From Dipteris shenzhenensis (Eukaryota; Polypodiophyta; Polypodiopsida; Gleicheniales), in NCBI GenBank assembly GCA_047967505.1, contig CM106538.1: a DNA stretch of 64,000 bases, one strand, 5' to 3'. The notes under the pieces are model-generated. The model searched no databases and was not told the DNA's origin. It saw nothing but the letters and a program-made list of their open reading frames with translations. A program made the position numbers and the translations under genes. Within the stretch, counting starts at the first letter, position 1, and every line of letters begins with the position of its first letter. Of the stretch, positions 54,425-64,000 are shown one piece after another.

Positions 54425-56496
54425 ATGAACCAGCAAGCCACTCGCCCAGAAATCCAGCAAGATGAATCAGAGTCCTCCGATGGTTTGCTCTCTCTCTCTC
54501 TCTCTCTCTCTCCAAGCTCCTTTGCCTGCTCACAGTTCCTTGATTTTCTCTTCAAATTTTGTCCATCCTGCCTCTACCTGTGCGCTTTGAGCGTTTCTGC
54601 CGGCCTGCACGCAGCTGATTGGACACTTCCCGAGTTGCATGAACGCCCATGACAGTTTTCGCTTGTGTTTCAGGCAATGACGACGCAGTCCAAGTTGAGG
54701 GCTCCGTTTTTAAAAGCGCCGCTCTCGAGCGAGACGAAGCATTGCCACCCAAGGTCGCGTCGGAAGTGGAAGTGCTGCATGAGGGAGTGACAAAACAAAT
54801 CGTAAAGGAGGGTCATGGAAAGCCTCCTTCGCAACATTCCACTTGCTTTTGTGAGTGCACGTTGAGGTTTATGCAGTGAGATTTGCTTCATTGTGAAACT
54901 ATTTCAACAAGAGGGTACCTCTATAGATCAACGTACAGACAGGATCTTTGTCCAGGGAATGTTATGACCGAGTCTTATAGGAGTAAGCGTGCTTCGCTGT
55001 TGGGAATAGATACTTAAGACTGGCAAAATTGATATTTCTTGTATACGACAGAGGCCAACAACTCTCTTTCTCAATCAATGTGTGTCCATCTGTGACTTCT
55101 TTTCCCTGGAACAATATAACATCTCCAACGCATCACAACAATGCAGCGATAAAATAATTGACATGGCAAGCTTGCTTTAAGAGGTACTATAATTTGCCAA
55201 GGTAGTTGAGCAATCGGCTGAATGCTTTGTGGACTTGTCAAGGCTTTGCATGGAAACTATCATTCTCGGAGACTGGGTCTTCCCATATCTTTAGTTCTTG
55301 TCAAAAGTTTAAACTTTCGGGACCATTATATAAAATACAGCCTATTATGAAACATAGAGGTGAAACATCATGCCAGCGTAACAACCCAAGGACAGATTTT
55401 ACTGTGCTATGATAAGAATATTGCCATTTTTACACTGATGCTTTGTTTCCATTTGCAGTGTAAATGAACTTGGGTTCTGCTTGTTGTGAATTGATAACTT
55501 TTGATAACTTGCCTTTACGTCTCTTGTTTTTTGAACTGGCAGTACATTATCGAGCATGGACTGAGATGATCATGCACAAATTTCAGGATACTTTCCAGGA
55601 ACAGCAACCGATGGAACTGGTCCTGGGGCATGGTGAATCATCAGCCTTAGCTTCCTATCCCTCTAGTATTCTGCCCAGAATTGTTAGAACTACATGTATT
55701 TCGCTTATTTGGATGGGTGCATTCACCTTTTACTTTCTTATGTATGCTGCCAAAATTCTCTTAAATTTCAGATGTGACTTTTACAACCTTATCTATTTTT
55801 TCTACCAGAGAAGACAGTACATCGAGGTCTCGCTATAGCAGTTGGAAGCATGAAAGCTGGTGAAAGTGCTCTCTTTCACGTTGGTTGGCAACTTGGTTAT
55901 GGTGAAGAAGGGAATTTTTCCTTCCCTAACGTGCCACCAAAGGCGGACCTTATCTATGAAGTTGAGATGATTGGGTTTGAGGATGGGAAAGAAGTGAGTG
56001 TGCAAGTGTACCTTTCCAACTGTGCTCCGAATTCATGCAATCTCTCCTTGGTGTCCTTTTTGATTCATGTACAGTTCTGCAGTGGATTTGTCATGATTCG
56101 ACCAAGTACACCAGCTTTTTTCCCAATTCCAGTTTATGTTTTAATGCATGACTGTTTGTTGGTGAGGATTGAAAGACGATCTCTGATGTGGAGCTTGAGA
56201 GTAGCTTTTTATAGTGTGTGATGTGCATATTTTATAGAGCATGTAGATGACAACATCAAACACTGCACGTGTAACTTGGCAGAGTACCTGTGCATGCAAA
56301 TGTTTTTAAAAATCTACTTTTTCACGAGAAATTTGTCACGATTAACGAAGCTTATGCTGAAATTATGCATGTAGGGAAAGCCTCGTTCTCAGATGACTGT
56401 TGAGGAGCGTATTGAAGCAGCAGATAGGAGAAAGGCAGATGGAAACCAGATTTTCAAAGATGACAAGATTGAGGAAGCCATACAGCAGTACGAGAT
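54425..56496 (+). CDS. TWD1: TWISTED DWARF 1 / FKBP42 homologue, exons 1-5 (incomplete)
   Basis: Five exons with GT-AG introns and consistent phase: 54425-54482, 54674-54850, 55543-55632, 55809-55993 and 56375-56496 (last donor less certain). They give about 210 residues. These hold an acidic N-terminus, KQIVKEGHGKPPSQHSTCF, HYRAWT, EQQPMELVLGHG, then LAIAVGSMKAGESALFHVGW, EGNFSFPNVPP and YEVEMIGF, which form the FKBP domain (about residues 50-168). Next comes MTVEERIEAADRRKADGN, the start of the TPR region. TWD1 is a membrane-anchored immunophilin-like protein of plants that supports trafficking of ABCB auxin transporters with HSP90. The rest of the TPR, calmodulin-binding and C-terminal anchor exons are not seen. 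They may lie beyond a LINE-bearing intron, or the gene may be truncated. The ATG has A at -3. Confidence 0.88.
54484..54512 (+). repeat. CT microsatellite in TWD1 intron 1
   Basis: About twelve CT units begin a few bases after the intron 1 donor (54483). Pyrimidine richness near a donor is not a normal splice signal, and length variation here could affect recognition of exon 1. Confidence 0.8.
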
Positions 56497-57685
56497 GTTA
56501 CCTAATCCTTGCCAAAACCTGATTTTCGTCCCAAAACAACTAAAAGGTTATCAGAGTTAACAAGAGGGCTGTCAATTCCTTTTCTAATCAATACAACTGT
56601 AGAAATGAAATGCCACACAATTCTATACTCACTTTTTATGAGCTATTCTGGCAAAAGCTAAGATTGCTAGTTTGGAAAAATTATATTTGTGCACATTGAT
56701 AATCCCTCAAAGGTGTGCTCCTGCTGAAAGCATATAATGTGCAGCCTGCAAGACAAGAAATACAGCAGAAAAGAACCTTGGAAACAGCAAGTCACTATAA
56801 TCCATCTTTTTGTCCTAGAGATGGAGGTGTCAAGTTTGACTCTTGCTGGCTTAAACATGGGACGTGCTCCATAGCAGGGGTGCGTGAGATGTAGTTCTGG
56901 GCAGCACCATGTGCTCATATGTGTGTGATGCTATGTCCGTATCATCAAACTTCCTTACCATTAGCAGCTGTCAGAGTTAGGATGATAACACACTGCTAAA
57001 ACGAGTCTTTAGAAAGAACTATCTCAATATTAGCCATACGACTATCATATGTATGTGTCATTCAGATTGTCAATCATTGCAGAATATTTAATGAGGAATA
57101 TCCCTAACCATACTTTCCCAACTTGTGGGCTGAAACACCTCAACCGTCTGTGCTTGCTCACCTGTATATGATTATGTGGATGACTTAATCTGTGTTGAAA
57201 CTGTTGTTGCCTTATGTTTCTTATATGCTTGATGGGCTCATCAAGGCTTTTAAATGAAAAAAAAAGATGTTCCATATTAGGAATGAACTTGCATAACCGC
57301 TGCACCTTCTTTCTAGGCTTTTGTGCTTTGCTTGTGTGGGAGAGTCTTCTAAAGCAGTTAAAGCTTGACTGAGGAGAGTGAGCCTACTTCTTCATTTGCC
57401 TTCTCCTTCAATGCTAGGTGTCAGCACAGCTGGGTCTGCTGTTGACCTTTGGAGTTGTGACAAAAACTCAGTACGAGTAATATGGGTAGGACTGTGCTAG
57501 CCAAATAGTGCAATAGGGGGCATTATAGGAAGGGCTATACAAGTCAACTTTGTAGTGCACAATACATCAAGTTTGATATGACCTTCATATCTCCCTAGTC
57601 TGCTAGATGCTAGAAATAGCAGGAGGGGACAAAAGGAATGAGAAAATGAGTGAAGGAACTAATGTGCATGCCGGGTGTGCGAACT
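56497..57685 (+). other. Presumed start of a long TWD1 intron
   Basis: No further TWD1 exon (remaining TPR motifs) is recognisable in any frame here. The sequence is non-coding with scattered short ORFs. The interpretation as intron 5 depends on the missing exons lying outside the window. Confidence 0.4.
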
Positions 57686-57731
<46 letters not shown>

Positions 57732-57763
57732 TGGATGTGTGTGTGTGTGTGAGAGAGAGAGAG
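57686..57763 (+). repeat. Compound GT/GA microsatellite, left side of the LINE
   Basis: Two GT-then-GA tracts lie side by side (57686-57730 and 57736-57763). The second matches the GT/GA tract at 63156 onward on the other side of the LINE, so it is probably part of the target duplication. Confidence 0.8.
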
Positions 57764-57774
57764 TGCGACCTCTG

Positions 57775-58085
57775 CTGTTCAGCCTCGTCAAGGTTTCCGT
57801 ACAGCCTCCCCCTTCTGTCCATACACCTGTACGGTCCCCATACAGCGTTCGCACGCTGTTTGTACGTCCGTACACACAGATAGGTCAGGTGGACGTACCT
57901 CCGTGCAGTTCTGCACGCAGTTCCGTACAGTCCCATCTGCATCTCCATACAGATTTCAAGAAGACCACGCTTCGTACGTCCGTACAGCTCCGTCTACATC
58001 TCCGTACAGTCCCGTCTGCAGCTCCGTACACGTTTGTTGTTTCTGTACTTCTCCGTACAGTCCTGTGTCTGTACGCTCTTTTTTT
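57775..58085 (+). repeat. CCGTACAG-rich repeat in the LINE 5' region
   Basis: Variants of ctccgtacagtcccgtctgc recur roughly every 15-35 bp. At least ten gtac palindromes are present. It lies where LINE promoters reside. ORFs on both strands here are repeat translations. Confidence 0.75.
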
Positions 58086-58213
58086 CCTTCTTGTCTTGTC
58101 GTAGTTCAATCATGGCTTCAGGTTTGGATGTTTGTACATATGCTTGAAAAGAAAGGCCCGCAGATGCTAAGCGCCGCCTATTAGAGCCTGCATCACAAGA
58201 TGATGAACTTACT

Positions 58214-59275
58214 ATGGAAGCTCAGTACGTGTTTGACACCCTTAAGGATGACTTTCAGCAGTCATGACAGGAATGGGGCAAACCGGTTCCAGAGGTCACG
58301 TACAAATTGAAATTGCCGTCCCTCGTGAATCCTCTCAGGAAGTTTTCTCAAACTGCGGTTATAATTTTCTTTCCAGGAAGAATCCCAGCGGCCAGTGATG
58401 TCGCGCATTGGATTAAGGCCATCCTTGGAGGATGCTTTGTAGAGGGAGTGTATTTTGCTTCCAGAGGCTTTTATGAGGTGCATTTATCAGATGCTTCGTG
58501 TAAGCAGAGGCTTCTCGAGTTCTCTCCCCTGTTTTACGAGAAGTAGATGGTACATGCTATGCCCTGGTCCCCAAACAAGGATTATCAAAGTCTTATACGA
58601 CATCATTGTCTTGTATGGGTTGAGGTTGTTAACTTCCCGAACTATATGTGTGAAGAGTTGCCTGGCTTGGCTGCTTCTTTGGGACAGGTCATTTGTTCTC
58701 CATGCCTCATGGGAAACCGTAACAGGTTCTGCATTCTCTGGGACAATGATACACCTACCCCTCCTTCTATTGCAGTGGAAGTTGAGGGAGTGCAATTGGG
58801 AAAAAAGTATTTTGAATTGAAGTGGGGCATGTTTGCAGGAGCTTGTTTTGCCTGCCACAAGTTTGGGCATCTAGCCTCTGAATGCCCAATGGTTCTGCAT
58901 CAGCCCCCTCCCAATGCCTTGCCGCCCCAGACACGGGAAATGAATGAGAATTTGCAAGCTAAGACAGCAAATAGAAATGGAGCAAAGAATGCCAAACCAA
59001 TCAATCAGGTGCAGTCACTTGCTGGAAAAGGAAAAGATAAAGGAAAAGAGAAGATGAAGGAATTTGCGGGGAATGATCAGGATGGTTTTCAACAACCTAA
59101 GAAGGTGGTTGTATTGAAGCAACACCCCCTTCAATCTCGTCAATGGGATGCTTCCTCTCCTTCACCCGGACAGGCTTCTACTTCAGCTCCTATCCTTCAA
59201 AATTGGGTGGGGGTATTGAAGAAGGGCATCCCCATATGTGATTCAAAAGAAGGGAAAAATGTGATTCATATGTGA
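58214..59275 (+). pseudogene. LINE ORF1 (nucleic-acid-binding protein)
   Basis: One frame runs from ATG 58214 (MEAQYVFDTLKDDFQ) to 59275, broken by TGA at 58265 and TAG at 58544. It has the DUF4283-like region (QTAVIIFFPGRIP, GFYEVHLSDASCKQRLLE, MPWSPNK, VWVEVVNFP), then the CCHC knuckle CFACHKFGHLASECP (about 58846-58890), then a Lys/Gln-rich tail. Plant L1 ORF1 proteins have this layout and bind element RNA. Two stops make it a pseudogene unless read through. Confidence 0.85.
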
Positions 59276-59291
59276 TTCCCTCTCTGATGTC

Positions 59292-62200
59292 TTGTTTTAT
59301 TCTGATACCTTGCTGTATATACCTCTTTCATGCCTCAAACACTTAAGTGCTTTACATACAATGTACAGAGCCTCTGCAATGTCTCCAAGTGGAGGCTTTT
59401 ATGGGAATTATGTACATAAAATGCAGCCAGATATTGTTTGTTTGCAAGAGCATAATCAACACTCCATGGTTGGTCATCATGATTATTTTGGCGGTTATGA
59501 TATATATTATGCTGGTACCACTACCTACTCAGGTGTATGCATACTGGTTAGACATGAGCTGGAACCTTAGTTAGCCTTCAATGACAGCAGTGGTAGATGA
59601 TGGTCATACAATGTAATGTCAATGGTGATATTCTTGAGTTTGCATCAGTCTATGCTTCCCAGACCTCTGCCATGAGGGCTTCATTATGGGATTCTTTATG
59701 CAGATATCCATGGAGATCCAATGCATTCATCTGTGGAGATTTTAATAATTCCCCTCTACCAAGAGATAACACCACTTCAAGATCTCATATGCTATCATTG
59801 GAAAGACAGAAATGGGATAGCATGCTTCTTTCTGTGCAGGCTGAAGATTTATGGCTGCTTCTCCAAGGGTCAGTGCTTGGATATACTTTTCATCATAATG
59901 CTCTTACTACATACTGGGCAAGGCTTGACAGATGGTATTTGTTTCACCCACAACAATTTGCAGATTTTAGCCCTCATCTCCTTATAGATTTCTCATTGGG
60001 CTTGTCAGATCATGCCCCATTGTGGATGAATTTGCGGCTTGGCATGCCTCTGGATGATTTGCCACCCCTTTCCAGTAGATTATTGCATGTTAATCAGGCT
60101 TATTTCTGACATCACTATTTCCAGCAAATGATCAGACTTGCAATTCATCCCTTGCCTTTGCAGGTTGCATATGACTGAATGGAGGAATGAGGTCAAATGG
60201 GCAAAAAGGACAGCACAACAATTGACTGAATTTTCTCAGTTAAGGCCTGTCTCTGATTCAGAAAACGATTCCCTTTCACATGCTCAGATTAAATTGACTG
60301 TTAATGATTAGAGGAAATTGCACAAATGGCAGATTAGGGCAAGAATGAAGCCCCTCATGGATAAGGGCTGCTCATCAAAAGCCTTCTTCTAGGGCTTGCA
60401 TGCTACTCGAAAGAAAAACTCATGTCTAAGGGTAAGGAAGCTCGATGGCCCTTGGACGCACTCTTTCTCTGATCTCCAAGATGAATGCCAAAATTATTTC
60501 CAGAAATTGTTCTCCGCTCCTGGTTCCCCATCAAATCAAATGACTGATGCTAGGACTGAGTTTCTCGAATATGTTTCCGGAATAGTGGAAATGGATGATG
60601 CTCTTATCTTGGAGAGACCTTTTACTGACACAGAACTTGATAATGCATTGTTCCACCTCAACAAATACAAGTCCCCTGGTTGGGATGGCCTTACGGTGGA
60701 ATTTTATATTTCTTTTTGGGATGATTTGAAAGAAGTCCTCTTGCAAATGATCAATGTTGCCTGGCAAGAAAATTAGTTGCCGCACTCTTGGAAGCATGGC
60801 ATAGTCAAACTTGTGCCCAAAAAACATCTGTGTGACCATATGTCAGATTGGAGGCCTATTACTTTGATGCCTGTAGTTTATAAAATTGTGCATAGGCTTC
60901 ACAGGATACTGGATGCGGGACTTCATCCTCATCAGTATGGGTTTGTGCCGCGAAGACAAATCCATGACAATATATCCAATGCCTTGACTGCAATTGAATA
61001 TGCTAAGTATTCGCATCAAGATGTGCTCATATTGCAGGTGGATATTGCTAAGGCATTTGACACTGTTCAATGGGATTTTATCTCTCAAATCATGACAAAG
61101 TTGGGCTTTGGTCCCAAGATAGCAAATGCAGTTTACTGGCTTTACTCTAGCTCTACTTCTCAGTGCATTCTTGGGGGTCATTTGTCTTGGTCATGGACAT
61201 TGGGTCGATCAGTTAGACAGGGCTGCCCTCTCAGTGCTCTCTTCTATGCCATTGCGACCCATCCTCTTTTAATGTATCTTGATCATCTTACAAACACAGG
61301 ATAGATGACTGGTCTTAAAATCCTTGGGGCTGCATCTTTTTTGGCACAAGCATATGCTGATGATTCCTTCTTTATGCCACAGAATTCTCCCCGGGAAGTT
61401 CACATGCTTATGACCACTCTTTCATTGTATGGTTTGGCAGCGGGATTGCATGTCAATTTTGACAAATCTAAATTACTTTCCCTGAAACGATGTGACTGGC
61501 ATTCTATTCTTTGGCCAGGTCAGGTGGTGCATTCCAAAGATGTAGTTAGGCATTTGGGATATCCCATAGGATGGCATATCACCAGGAAGCAGCAGCTAAA
61601 ATGGATCTTCCAAAGACTTCAACATAAACTGGAATACTGGAAGATTTCTACTTGGCCTCTTCATGTCAGGCTCAGAATAGTACAGTCCATTGTAATGTCC
61701 TATGTCCAGTTCTATTTGCCTTTGTTGCATTGGTCCTCCAGGGATATTTCAGCCTTTATGTCTCAAGCTATGGAGATGTTATGGAGGACAAAAACTGCTG
61801 TGAAAGCATTGAGACTGATGAAGATGGAAATGGTGTGCTCTCCTAGGATGCATGGTGGACTTAATGTCCTCAATATAAGATATCATGTACTTGCAAGGAA
61901 GGCGACTATGCTGCATACTTTTTTCCGCCAACAACAGCCATGGACTTGTATGCTAGCATCCATGTGTGTCAACATGAAGACTTGTGCTTATGGTCGTTGG
62001 ACTACTGATCATTGGGAGGTTGTCATTGGTGGGAGATTTGTAGGGAAGATACCTGGTTGTCCTTTCTCTACTGCTCTGATACTTGACTGGAAACAACTAC
62101 TTTCTAAGGTCAAATGGGCTCTTGATAATTGCTCGGGGACAAACTCAATGAGGAAAGAAAGTATTCATTGGAGTGCCATCTTTGACATTCCACTCGCTTT

Positions 62201-63062
62201 ACAGGAACCTGTTCGAGCATACAATCTCATGAAATTGGGAATTAGATACATACATGATGTGGTAGATGATCAGGGCTATGTTTTATCTTTTTATCAGGCC
62301 ACTGCTTCCTATGCATTGGGAATGCATCATAGGTCTATATGGAAGAAAATTGTTGATTTGTTACATCCTTTTCTACCTGTTCCTCCTGTGGCTGACACAG
62401 ACATGCTTACGGATTGGCAATTGCAACCCTCTGCTACATGCACTCATCTTGTTCCTCTTTCTGCCTTAACCTCCATCAAAGCCTACAGGCTTCTTCAGCC
62501 TGCTCCATGGATTCAGCAATATGCTAATTCTCTGTGGCATATAAGGAAGCCCCTCTCATGGTGGCGGAAGAATCTCGGGATATTATGGAAGTGTAAAATG
62601 CCTTTGAAACAAAGACTTTTTCTTTGGAGATGTATGACAGGCATATTGTCAGTGGGGGTCACACTTGCTAAACGTCGCATTGCACCATCCACATGTTTAA
62701 GATGTTAGGCTCCTTCAGAGACTGTTCTTCATTTGCTTTGGCACTGCCCGTGTTCTAGGATCCTTCTCAGGAGAATTTCAGATCATCTTCGTCTCCGTTT
62801 CCCGAGTCACAGATTTGGGAAACATTTCTGGCTCTTTGGCAGATTTATGAGGTCTTTGTCTCAATACTCACTATTTCTCTCTTGGGTGAGATATTGGGCT
62901 CTTTGGACAATTTGGAGTGAGCATAATTTGGCATACTTGGGTCGGCAGATTCACAAGTCATATGAATCTTTCCGAGCCTCATTGCGGCAATCCCTATATG
63001 ATGCTTGCCATGAGGGTGATATGGATGCTTCTTGCATAGAGCTTTTCTTTTTAGTTTTATGA
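59292..63062 (+). pseudogene. LINE ORF2 (endonuclease, reverse transcriptase, Zn domain)
   Basis: The AP-type endonuclease is visible in two frames: CLQEHNQHS (about 59449), CGDFNNSPL (about 59733) and LSDHAPLW (about 60005). RT follows: KSPGWDGLTVEFY, DWRPITLMPVVYK, HQYGFVPRRQIHDN, LQVDIAKAFDTVQWDF, RQGCPLSALFYAI and AYADDSFF (about 61350). The C-terminal zf-RVT-like region has PLKQRLFLWRCMTG and LHLLWHCPCS. A frameshift pair near 59590 and 60110, and stops at 60313, 60391, 60774, 61302 and 62706, break it. The residual active-site YADD is intact. It would nick the target and prime reverse transcription from it. Confidence 0.9.
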
Positions 63063-63155
63063 TCTTTGGGATACTCTCCATTTCGGAGACCTCCCATCAT
63101 GTAAATTCATGAGCATATAAATATACTGCACTAGATATTACTATTAAAAAAAAAA

Positions 63156-63210
<55 letters not shown>
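63156..63210 (+). repeat. Compound GT/GA microsatellite, right side of the LINE
   Basis: Eight GT units followed by about 17 GA units directly after the poly(A). The start matches 57736-57763; the longer GA tail is probably later expansion or original target. Confidence 0.85.
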
Positions 63211-63212
<2 letters not shown>

Positions 63213-63404
63213 TTTATTAAAGTCTTCGGAAGACCGATGGGTCTATGAGACTGAAAAACCTGATACAATGAGTTGTGGTAGTGGAGCTACTAAACGAGCA
63301 TCCATACCAATGCAGAATGCAAAAAAATGCAAAATGGCAGTACTAAGTCCTAAGTACAACATAGTCATATCCCGACTATATGTATATATATATCCATCTC
63401 AGCA

Positions 63405-63465
63405 TCATCGTCGGCATCACCATAACCATCATCATCATCATCATCATCATCGTCAGCAACACAAT
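63405..63465 (+). repeat. ATC trinucleotide microsatellite
   Basis: About ten catcat-type units with interruptions (catcgtcggcatcacc). On the minus strand it encodes a poly-Asp run in an ORF. Confidence 0.85.
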
Positions 63466-63483
63466 ATCGGGATGTATGAGGCT

Positions 63484-64000
63484 GTGGAAGTGGAGGCATG
63501 AGGTCAGCAATAGAACGTTGTCGCCTCCTCAAGGGTGCAGTCCTGATACGTCTCTTGGTCGTAGCTCTGCGTCTAACCAAGGCCACTGTGACCCCCGTCG
63601 GTCGGGCTCCGACTCTAAACAAGGAGGGGATGTCCCCAAGTCTGATATGTGAGTCAACCCTCTGTTTGAGCTGTCGGGTCACAGGCTCCGGGTCACGGTC
63701 ATGTCGGGGTCTCGCCTCGAGGGAGTCTATGTGATCTAGCTGAAAGAACTCCGTGATAGAGCTCTGAGAGGGATCAGTCGAGGGAGAAGGCTACTCTTGT
63801 CTCTGTGCTCGGAGTATCCTATCTCGGTGTCTGAGCATCTCATGAATGAAACCAGCCAAGCATCGCTAGTCTGGGTAAGAGAGGACATGGGCCAACATCC
63901 CATAACTATCTCTGAAGAGGCAGTAGAAACGCCCTCGGATCTCATAGTAAATAGGACACCTGAAGATAAAGTGCTCCTCCGTCTCAACCTCCTGCATGTC
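63484..64000 (-). pseudogene. Retroelement C-terminal relic (Zn-binding tail), running off the window
   Basis: Minus-strand translation from the window end gives VETEEHFIFRCPIYYEIRGR followed by RCLAGFIHEMLRHRDRI. This resembles the Cys/His region after the RT in LINE-type elements (EEHF-x3-CP-x2). An Arg-rich segment and a poly-Asp tract from the microsatellite follow. A stop (TAG at about 63869) and a frameshift are present. The family is not certain. Confidence 0.35.

Larger units (their letters stand above)
57764..63155 (+). mobile_element. Near full-length L1-like LINE flanked by a GT/GA microsatellite
   Basis: The 5.4-kb element contains a 5' region of ccgtacag repeats (57775-58080), ORF1 with a zinc knuckle (58214-59275), ORF2 with endonuclease, RT and a C-terminal Zn domain (about 59292-63062), and a 3' UTR ending in ten A (63146-63155). 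Both sides carry a tract of GT then GA units: left 57736-57763, right 63156-63183. This gives a target duplication of about 28 bp in a microsatellite. Stops and two frameshifts inactivate it. It lies downstream of TWD1 exon 5 in the same orientation. Confidence 0.88.

Noticed and set aside
57607-58104. 165-codon ORF with Arg-Glu runs
   Set aside because: Translation of the GA microsatellite and the GTAC repeat; overlapping ORFs exist in all frames.
63160-63652. ORFs with poly-Ile, poly-His and poly-Asp
   Set aside because: Translations of the GA and ATC microsatellites. The Asp run is kept only as the tail of the minus-strand relic, without functional meaning.

Overview
The window is nuclear DNA of a land plant, most likely a vascular plant with a large, repeat-rich, AT-leaning genome. 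The evidence is an intron-bearing TWISTED DWARF 1 (FKBP42-type) gene, Ty1/copia and Ty3/gypsy retroelements with plant-type signals (an initiator-tRNA-Met primer site, CCHC knuckles), L1-like LINEs, a hAT transposase of the plant DUF659 type, and small non-autonomous DNA elements. I cannot name the species. No organelle or bacterial sequence is visible, and no intact tRNA or rRNA gene was found. Nearly all of the 64 kb is transposon-derived; the only gene that looks functional is the TWD1 homologue at its 3' side.

Layout. Positions 1-15938 form a giant inverted repeat. Its left arm (1-5526) and right arm (10419-15938) are about 98-99% identical where compared by eye, and a 4.9 kb spacer separates them. 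The arms carry a Ty3/gypsy integrase relic, a SWIM-like zinc-finger relic and one end of a copia element. The spacer carries the rest of that copia element, which has a 1.2 kb internal inversion and a hAT-type MITE inserted at its protease active-site codons, plus fragments of a second copia family. Positions 15939-23052 hold degenerate repeats, a second MITE copy, a hAT transposase pseudogene and a LINE 3' end. Positions 23058-30334 are a structurally complete copia element on the minus strand: two LTRs of about 255 bp, the TSD gattt, PBS, polypurine tract and a 2.4 kb leader. Its coding region is broken, and it is inserted into an unrecognised coding relic.

Positions 32.8-37.2 kb hold a gypsy-like Gag with four zinc knuckles and no recognisable pol, followed by tandem arrays and a long purine tract. 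Positions 37.4-39.66 kb are a 5'-truncated LINE with a TSD. Positions 39.7-53.5 kb are mostly minisatellites, recent two-copy tandem duplications, SINE candidates, a third MITE copy and LTR-element scraps. From 54.4 kb the TWD1 homologue runs on the plus strand. Its five visible exons encode the FKBP domain and the start of the TPR region. The remaining exons are not seen, and a near full-length LINE (57764-63155) lies downstream in the same orientation, probably inside a long intron. The last kilobase holds a retroelement C-terminal relic.

The genes do not form a pathway. The window records layered insertions: elements in elements, a MITE in a protease site, a copia element in a gene relic, a LINE in a microsatellite. 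I found no new enzymatic or defence system. The observations most worth pursuing are the large inverted repeat and its microhomology junction, the three-copy MITE family with 8-bp TSDs, the shared loss of integrase catalytic residues in two copia copies, the multi-knuckle Gag-only element, and the LINE flanked by a duplicated GT/GA microsatellite.
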